Shown here: positions 7,028 to 11,077 of the stretch, one piece after another
How positions within the stretch are numbered: position 1 is the first letter of the stretch
Layout: each line of letters starts with the position of its first letter
Origin: an uncultured Anaerococcus sp.
GTDB lineage: Bacteria; Bacillota; Clostridia; Tissierellales; Peptoniphilaceae
DNA: 11,077 nucleotides
Direction: 5' to 3'
Assembly: GCA_943913325.1 (NCBI GenBank)
Contig: CALTXP010000049.1
Coordinates: 1-11,077 of the forward strand
The notes under the pieces: generated by a model
Databases searched by the model: none
What the model was told of the DNA's origin: nothing
Seen by the model: the letters and a program-made list of their open reading frames with translations, nothing else
Made by a program: the position numbers and the translations under genes

Positions 7028-7918
7028 CTAATATTCAAAATCTGTATTCTTAACGATAATATTTGATATTACAAAAAATAGTACACCTATAAGTGTCATA
7101 ATAACCCCAGATGCCGCACCAATTCCAACGTTTGTAGATGGATTTATTTCAGTACCAAATATTTGATTATAAGTAAATAGCATTGGTGTAACTGTTGTAA
7201 TATGTCCAAATATTCTAGAAAAAGCAAAAAAACCAATAGTTCCTGTTGTAAATAAAACTAAAGATGTTTTTATTACATCTTTTATTAAAGGAAGAGTAAT
7301 GGTAAAAAATTGTTTAAATTTACTTTCTCCTTCAATTTTAGCAACTTCATAGTAATCTTTTGGAATTCTTGTCATAGCGGATATATACATCAGTGTATAT
7401 TGCCCAATTGCATTAAATATGGCTGCAAGAATCATAGCCGTAAAAATATGATCTGGTGAAAGCCACTCTACTTTAGCTACAGAATCAAGCCCTATACCAC
7501 TAAAAATTTTATTGAACAATCCAAATTGACTATTAAACACATAAAGTAGCCAAGCGTAACCAATAGCAATTGCAGATATAACCTTTGGTAGATATATAAT
7601 AGAAGTAAAAAATCTTTTACCCATAATATCACTATTTAAGATAGCTGCAAAGATCAAGGATATACCAATTGTACCTATTCCAGAAAAGAACCAAATCTTA
7701 ACAATGTTTTTTAACGAAATTTTAAAAATGGAATTACTAAATAAGTCCACATAATTTTGGAGTCCTACAAATTCCCATTCATTTATAGATGTTGTAACTG
7801 TATTTACTCTATATAAACTCATTAAAAAAGTTCTTAGTACTGGATAGAGTGTAAAAACAATAAATAATAGTAATGCTGGTCCCAAAAATAATGCAATAGT
7901 GGATTTTTTTATTTTCAT
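7028..7918 (-). CDS. Carbohydrate ABC transporter permease (MalF/UgpA-like)
   Basis: The 296-residue protein starts MKIKKSTIALFLGPALLLFI, a first helix with the L-x-P-A-L-L pattern common to MalF/UgpA/LacF-type permeases. It has about six helices and the EAA loop YEVAKIEGESKFKQFFTITLP (190-210). It lacks the long periplasmic insertion of proteobacterial MalF, as is usual for Gram-positive CUT1 permeases. AAAGGATAAGT before the ATG is an acceptable ribosome binding site. A hairpin with a T-run separates it from the binding-protein gene, so its expression is probably lower than that of the binding protein. It pairs with the MalG-like subunit directly downstream. Confidence 0.93.
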   Translation of the reverse strand: MKIKKSTIALFLGPALLLFIVFTLYPVLRTFLMSLYRVNTVTTSINEWEFVGLQNYVDLFSNSIFKISLKNIVKIWFFSGIGTIGISLIFAAILNSDIMGKRFFTSIIYLPKVISAIAIGYAWLLYVFNSQFGLFNKIFSGIGLDSVAKVEWLSPDHIFTAMILAAIFNAIGQYTLMYISAMTRIPKDYYEVAKIEGESKFKQFFTITLPLIKDVIKTSLVLFTTGTIGFFAFSRIFGHITTVTPMLFTYNQIFGTEINPSTNVGIGAASGVIMTLIGVLFFVISNIIVKNTDFEY

Positions 7919-7931
7919 ACTTATCCTTTCT

Positions 7932-7958
7932 AAAAACTCCCACCTTAACTTGGTGGGA
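7932..7958 (-). terminator. Hairpin with T-run between binding-protein and permease genes (partial terminator)
   Basis: On the minus strand TCCCACC, a seven-base loop and GGTGGGA (7938-7958) are followed by G and TTTTT (7932-7936). It lies about 20 bases after the stop of the binding-protein gene and just before the ribosome binding site of the MalF-like gene. Such hairpins are common after binding-protein genes. They let most transcripts end or protect the 3' end, so that binding protein exceeds transporter. That role here is inferred. Confidence 0.75.
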
Positions 7959-7977
7959 ATTTCATAGATTAATTTAA

Positions 7978-9402
7978 TTAATTATTTTTAACTTCATTTA
8001 CAAAGTCTTCAGCAGTTGAGTCACCTGATATTAATTTTAGTAATGCAGATCTAATTATTTCAGCATTATCTTTGTTTGTAGCTATAGCTGTTTGAGAAAC
8101 ATATTTCCCTTTTGTATTATCAAATATTTCTCTAGCATCTTGTAAGTTTTCTGGATATTTTGAGTTAGGATCAACTGGAAGTGCATTAGCTTCATCTACC
8201 ATGTTTTGATCAAATTCAGTATTTACAAATACTGCAAAGTCAACAGCAGCATCTTTTTCTTCTTGAGAAGCATCTTTATTAACACCTATACCATATGAAC
8301 TATAGGCAGTATATGTGCTATCATTTACTCCACCTTCAACTTCTGGGAATGCAAATTGTCCCCATTTGAAATCAGGACTTACAGAGTCTTGAACTTCTCC
8401 TGGTAACCAAGTTCCATTTAGGTACATACCAATATCTTCATTCATTACGAATTCTTGTTGGGCTTGTGGGAATTGTACTGATGCAACATTATCTGCAAAA
8501 TATCCAGCTTGAGCCATTTTTTCTAATTCTTGAGCAGCTTGAAGTACAGCTGGATCATTCCATTTTTCAAATGTTGTATCATTAACAAGTTCATCTACCC
8601 ATTCTTCTCCTTTAAGTCTTGATAGGTAATATCCTAAAATACCTGTAGAATAGTTTGGATCTGTTGTAAGAGGAGTAAATCCAGCGTCCTTAATTTTTTG
8701 ACAAACATCAAGGAATTCATTCCATGTTTTAGGTGTTTCTTTTACGCCAGCTTTTTCAAATATGTCTTTATTGTAGAAATAAATGAATGCTTGTGGGTTC
8801 ATAGGAACATAGTAATATTTTCCTTCGCCTAATTCGCTATCTAATAAAAGCATAGCTGGTGATGTGTAATCTTTGTAAGCTTTTCCATCTGTAGTTGAAT
8901 AATCTTTATCAAAATAAGCAGTTAAATCTTCATTAGATGTTTCAAACTTTTTGATGATGTTATAAGCATTCGCATCATACATTGTTACATTTTGACCACT
9001 TTGAAGTGCAGTTGGAAGAAGTTTTGAGTTATCTCTACCATTAAATGTAAAGTTTACTTTTACATTAGGATTCTTTTCTTCATAAGCTTTTGCAGCTTCT
9101 TGTAGAACTTGTGCTTGTGGTTCTACTTCATTGTAGCTTGACCAATATTCAAGAGTTACTTCACTATCATTATCTGTATTTGCTGCAGTTTCATCTTTTT
9201 TTGTATTATCTTCTGCTTTAGCAGCTTCCTCAGTTTTTGAAGTATCTTCTGTCTTAGCAGCATCATCTGTTTTTACTGCTTCTTCTGTTTGAGAAGGTGC
9301 AGTTGTATTATTATTTACATCATCTGCACCATTTCCACATGCTGACATTGTAAATGACATTGCTAATGTAAGCAAAAATGGAAGTACTTTATTATTTTTC
9401 AT
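7978..9402 (-). CDS. Sugar-binding lipoprotein of the CUT1 ABC transporter
   Basis: The 474-residue protein has a lipoprotein signal peptide (MKNNKVLPFLLTLAMSFTMSAC) with lipid attachment predicted at C22. A Thr/Glu/Asp/Lys-rich linker (about 23-81) follows, containing six-residue repeats. The mature binding domain starts at VTLEYWSSYNE and shows the usual family-1 solute-binding fold features: YEEKNPNVKVNF, PMNPQAFIYFYNKDIFEKAG and PKTWNEFLDVCQKIKDAG. MYLNGTWLPGEVQ further on is the kind of ligand-pocket strand seen in oligosaccharide binders. It captures the substrate outside the cell and delivers it to the permeases. GGAGGA sits six bases before the ATG. As first structural gene after the operators it should respond directly to the LacI-family regulator. 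The substrate is not deducible. Confidence 0.93.
   Translation of the reverse strand: MKNNKVLPFLLTLAMSFTMSACGNGADDVNNNTTAPSQTEEAVKTDDAAKTEDTSKTEEAAKAEDNTKKDETAANTDNDSEVTLEYWSSYNEVEPQAQVLQEAAKAYEEKNPNVKVNFTFNGRDNSKLLPTALQSGQNVTMYDANAYNIIKKFETSNEDLTAYFDKDYSTTDGKAYKDYTSPAMLLLDSELGEGKYYYVPMNPQAFIYFYNKDIFEKAGVKETPKTWNEFLDVCQKIKDAGFTPLTTDPNYSTGILGYYLSRLKGEEWVDELVNDTTFEKWNDPAVLQAAQELEKMAQAGYFADNVASVQFPQAQQEFVMNEDIGMYLNGTWLPGEVQDSVSPDFKWGQFAFPEVEGGVNDSTYTAYSSYGIGVNKDASQEEKDAAVDFAVFVNTEFDQNMVDEANALPVDPNSKYPENLQDAREIFDNTKGKYVSQTAIATNKDNAEIIRSALLKLISGDSTAEDFVNEVKNN
9172..9279 (-). repeat. Six degenerate 18-bp repeats coding a hexapeptide linker
   Basis: Residues 42-77 of the binding protein read as six hexapeptides: AVKTDD, AAKTED, TSKTEE, AAKAED, NTKKDE, TAANTD. 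The DNA period is 18 bases. The units have diverged, so the array is not fresh, but it is the product of duplication. It forms a charged spacer between the lipid anchor and the binding domain. Confidence 0.7.
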
Positions 9403-9472
9403 TATTTCCTCCGAAATTATTATAATGAGATTTTCTGACGTAAGTAATATAACAACCTTAAATTAAAATATT

Positions 9473-9499
9473 ATTATGGTATCGTAAAGTTTTGGTAAA
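9473..9499 (-). promoter_or_regulatory. Weak candidate promoter of the transport/GH97 operon
   Basis: On the minus strand TTTACC (9494-9499), a short 15-base spacer and CATAAT (9473-9478) are the best boxes I find in the 169-base gap before the binding-protein gene. The spacer is below optimum. An alternative is TTTACT and TAAACT with 17 bases between, lying in the two operators. TATAAT at 9419-9424 is too close to the ribosome binding site. Whichever is right, the boxes overlap the inverted repeats, as expected for repression. Confidence 0.3.
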
Positions 9500-9537
9500 G
9501 TTTACCGCTATTGCGTATTTTAGTAAAGTTTACTAAA
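9484..9537. promoter_or_regulatory. Operator cluster for the LacI-family regulator
   Basis: There are two perfect odd inverted repeats with a central G: GGTAAAGTTTACC (9494-9506) and TTTAGTAAAGTTTACTAAA (9519-9537). A third partial copy, GTAAAGTTTTGG, begins at 9484. All share the GTAAAGTTT core; the centres are at 9489, 9500 and 9528. LacI-family proteins bind inverted repeats of this size, and the cluster lies between the regulator gene and the operon it precedes. That this regulator binds here is an inference from position. Confidence 0.7.
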
Positions 9538-9571
9538 TGTTTTTATTAAATTATCTAATAAATTTGTTTTT

Positions 9572-10585
9572 TTAAATAACGCTACTTTGGCGAATCATTA
9601 AATCAGAAGGGATTACTAATGTATATCCTATCTCTCTTCCTCTAAATCTATCATTCATCAACATAATTGTAGATTTAGCCATCTCATCTGTATGTATTCT
9701 TACTGAACTTAATGGTACATTTGTGTATCTAGCATATTCAGTATCATCATAGGATACGATTTTAATTTGATTAGGAACACTAATATTCGCATCAGATAAA
9801 GCTTTTAAAGCCCCAATTGCGGTAGTATCGTTTCCTATAATGAAGGAATCTGGCATATCACCTTTTGCAATAGCACTGTTCATAGCCTCATACCCATATT
9901 TAAACCCATATTTTGTTATGTACACATTCCTAGAATCAAAAACTTTCAAATTTTTAGTGTAAAATTTAAAGGCTTCATATCTTCTATCTATAGATAAAAT
10001 CGAATGTTCTTTATGTTTTATATATGATTTACCTCCCATAAATCCAATATTTTTTGATCCATTTTCTAACAGATGGTCTATAACATTAATTGTTACATCA
10101 AATAGTTCTGGAATAACACTATCAACATTTTTTATCTTAGCTTCATGACCAACTATAACTACATTTTTGTATGTTTCTTTTATATTTTCTATAATTTGGT
10201 CAGATACCATTCCTATAATAATAACACCATCTATTTCATTATCATTTTCAGTTTTAGTAAAGTTTTCTAAATGAATTACCCTATAATTAAAATTATTGGA
10301 AACACACGAATTTTCTACATTTTCCCTTAACATGCTGAAAAATGGATTTTTGATTTCATCTTCATAATCGATTCTTATAAGAATTAATATATTTTTTTTG
10401 GCTTGATCTTCGTTTATAATATATTTTTTTCGATAATTTCTCTGATAATTATTTTCCCTAGCTATTGCTAAAATTTGCTGTCTAGTCTCAGGCTTAACAC
10501 TAAATTCTTGATCATTATTTAAAACTCTAGAAACTGTTGAAACAGAAACATTCGCTTGTTTTGCTATTTCTTTTAATGTTATCAA
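9572..10585 (-). CDS. LacI/GalR-family transcriptional regulator
   Basis: The 337-residue protein opens with MITLKEIAKQANVSVSTVSR, the classic LacI-type helix-turn-helix, followed by the hinge helix region (RQQILAIARENNYQRN). A periplasmic-binding-protein-like effector domain runs from about 65 to the end, with DSFIIGNDTTAIGALKAL and KIVSYDDTEYA typical of the family. It most likely represses the adjacent transporter/GH97 operon and is released by a sugar from the imported substrate. The start is TTG (10583-10585), chosen because AGAGGTG lies a few bases before it and the homology begins there; a nearby ATG (10588-10590) is in another frame. It has its own promoter. An operator-like repeat lies inside its coding sequence. 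Confidence 0.93.
   Translation of the reverse strand: MITLKEIAKQANVSVSTVSRVLNNDQEFSVKPETRQQILAIARENNYQRNYRKKYIINEDQAKKNILILIRIDYEDEIKNPFFSMLRENVENSCVSNNFNYRVIHLENFTKTENDNEIDGVIIIGMVSDQIIENIKETYKNVVIVGHEAKIKNVDSVIPELFDVTINVIDHLLENGSKNIGFMGGKSYIKHKEHSILSIDRRYEAFKFYTKNLKVFDSRNVYITKYGFKYGYEAMNSAIAKGDMPDSFIIGNDTTAIGALKALSDANISVPNQIKIVSYDDTEYARYTNVPLSSVRIHTDEMAKSTIMLMNDRFRGREIGYTLVIPSDLMIRQSSVI
10253..10271. promoter_or_regulatory. Operator-like inverted repeat inside the regulator gene
   Basis: TTTAGTAAAGTTTTCTAAA differs by one base from the perfect operator at 9519-9537, and the match extends over 22 bases (10252-10273 against 9518-9539, 21 identical). It is centred on G10262, 734 bases from the operator centre at 9528. 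It codes the HLENFTKT stretch of the regulator. It may be an auxiliary site for looping or a roadblock, or chance. Confidence 0.45.
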
Positions 10586-10618
10586 AACATCACCTCTCGA
10601 TTTTGGTTATATAAATTT

Positions 10619-10648
10619 ATTATACTGATTGAAATAAACCAATGTAAA
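10619..10648 (-). promoter_or_regulatory. Promoter of the LacI-family regulator gene
   Basis: On the minus strand TTTACA (10643-10648, five of six), an 18-base spacer and a perfect TATAAT (10619-10624) stand about 35 bases before the TTG start. The -35 box directly abuts the T-run of the terminator upstream. No GTAAAGTTTAC-type operator is visible in this promoter. Confidence 0.65.
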
Positions 10649-10695
10649 TAAAAAGACTCCTGAAATTTGTAATCTGATTGTTTTCAGAAGTCTTT
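10646..10695. terminator. Hairpin terminator after the YesL-like gene
   Basis: AAAGACTCCTGAAA (10652-10665) pairs with TTTCAGAAGTCTTT (10682-10695) with one mismatch, around a 16-base loop. On the minus strand it is followed by TTTTTATTT, so it should end transcription of the gene whose stop is at 10705 and isolate the regulator gene. Read on the plus strand the tail is CTTTAAAG, which is weaker. Confidence 0.8.
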
Positions 10696-10704
10696 AAAGT
10701 TCTT

Positions 10705-11077
10705 TTATTTTATACTAAATAAAAGATATGTGAGGGACCTTTTATTTAGCATTTTATTAAAAATGTAATAGCTTAGGTCTATAAATATGCCTGGTAAGAG
10801 GATAAATATCAGTAAGTCGGAGATTTTATAAAAAATCATTGCTATTGCTGCTAAAAATGCGTTTAGAACTAGGATATCGATTATGTTTACTATCACTAAT
10901 GCAATTGCGTTTTTTGCTATTTCTGCAAATTTCATCTCAGGATATATTGCCATTAGGTAAAAGCTTAGGGTCATAGAATTTACTATAACAAAGGCCATTA
11001 TTATATTTAGGTAAAATAAACCTGTAAATAATGGATTGATGGATGTTGAAAAGTAAAATAAATCTACTGCAAGTATT
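10705..11077 (-). CDS. Membrane protein resembling DUF624/YesL family, C-terminal part
   Basis: The frame is open from the right edge to the stop at 10705; the ATG at 10998 is internal. The visible 124 residues include ILAVDLFYFSTSINPLFTGL, then helices around MAFVIVNSMTLSFYLMAIYP, NAIALVIVNIIDILVLNAFL and LLIFILLPGIFIDLSYYIF. The hydrophobic pattern, the L-x-x-D-L-x-Y-F opening and the short basic C-terminus fit the C-terminal half of DUF624 (YesL-like) proteins, roughly 200-residue membrane proteins of unknown function often encoded beside CUT1 sugar transporters. That association supports the call, but the identification is from memory of the family pattern only. It ends with its own terminator, so it belongs to a different transcript from the regulator gene. 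Confidence 0.6.
   Translation of the reverse strand, partial: ILAVDLFYFSTSINPLFTGLFYLNIIMAFVIVNSMTLSFYLMAIYPEMKFAEIAKNAIALVIVNIIDILVLNAFLAAIAMIFYKISDLLIFILLPGIFIDLSYYIFNKMLNKRSLTYLLFSIK

Noticed and set aside
9419..9424. Perfect TATAAT upstream of the binding-protein gene taken as its -10 box
   Set aside because: Transcription would start within the ribosome binding site, and there is no acceptable -35 box 16-18 bases upstream.
10605..10642. Inverted repeat TTGGTT / AACCAA around the regulator's -10 region
   Set aside because: Only five to seven base pairs with a long AT-rich gap, within what is expected by chance at this composition.

Overview
The window is AT-rich DNA with tightly packed genes, strong GGAGG-type ribosome binding sites, a Gram-positive-type lipoprotein and a membrane-anchored secreted hydrolase. 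This points to a low-GC Gram-positive anaerobe. The look of the proteins would fit the Peptoniphilaceae/Anaerococcus or clostridial neighbourhood, but that is an inference and the genus cannot be fixed from the sequence alone.

Layout. At the left edge (1-271, minus strand) is the N-terminus of an aspartate ammonia-lyase/class II fumarase-type enzyme. It is divided by a compact divergent promoter region (about 272-399) from a plus-strand HAD-family phosphatase gene (400-1064), which is split by a frameshift at a run of nine A. A hairpin at 1085-1132 closes both that gene and the long minus-strand operon converging on it. From 10585 down to 1185 every gene is on the minus strand: a LacI-family regulator, a carbohydrate (CUT1-type) ABC transporter with lipoprotein, two permeases and its own ATPase, a membrane-anchored GH97 glycosidase, a 339-residue protein I do not recognise, and a calcineurin-like metallophosphoesterase. 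At the right edge (10705-11077) is the C-terminal part of a membrane protein resembling the DUF624/YesL family, separated from the regulator gene by a terminator.

How the genes work together. The regulator gene has its own promoter (10619-10648). The gap between it and the binding-protein gene carries a cluster of GTAAAGTTTAC-type inverted repeats that are the likely operators of this regulator. A near-identical copy lies inside the regulator's own coding sequence, so autoregulation or looping is possible. Downstream, the binding protein captures an oligosaccharide or glycoside, the permeases and ATPase import it, and the GH97 enzyme anchored outside the cell probably trims the substrate first. 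The last two proteins have no export signal and probably act on the imported product. The phosphoesterase suggests a phosphorylated intermediate or substrate. The substrate is unknown.

The parts most worth a second look are the unrecognised 339-residue protein coupled to a phosphoesterase, the divergent GH97 active site, the operator cluster with its intragenic copy, the poly-A frameshift in the HAD gene, and the hexapeptide repeats in the binding-protein linker. There is no rRNA, tRNA, CRISPR array or insertion sequence that I can see. No stretch over 300 bases is without a gene.
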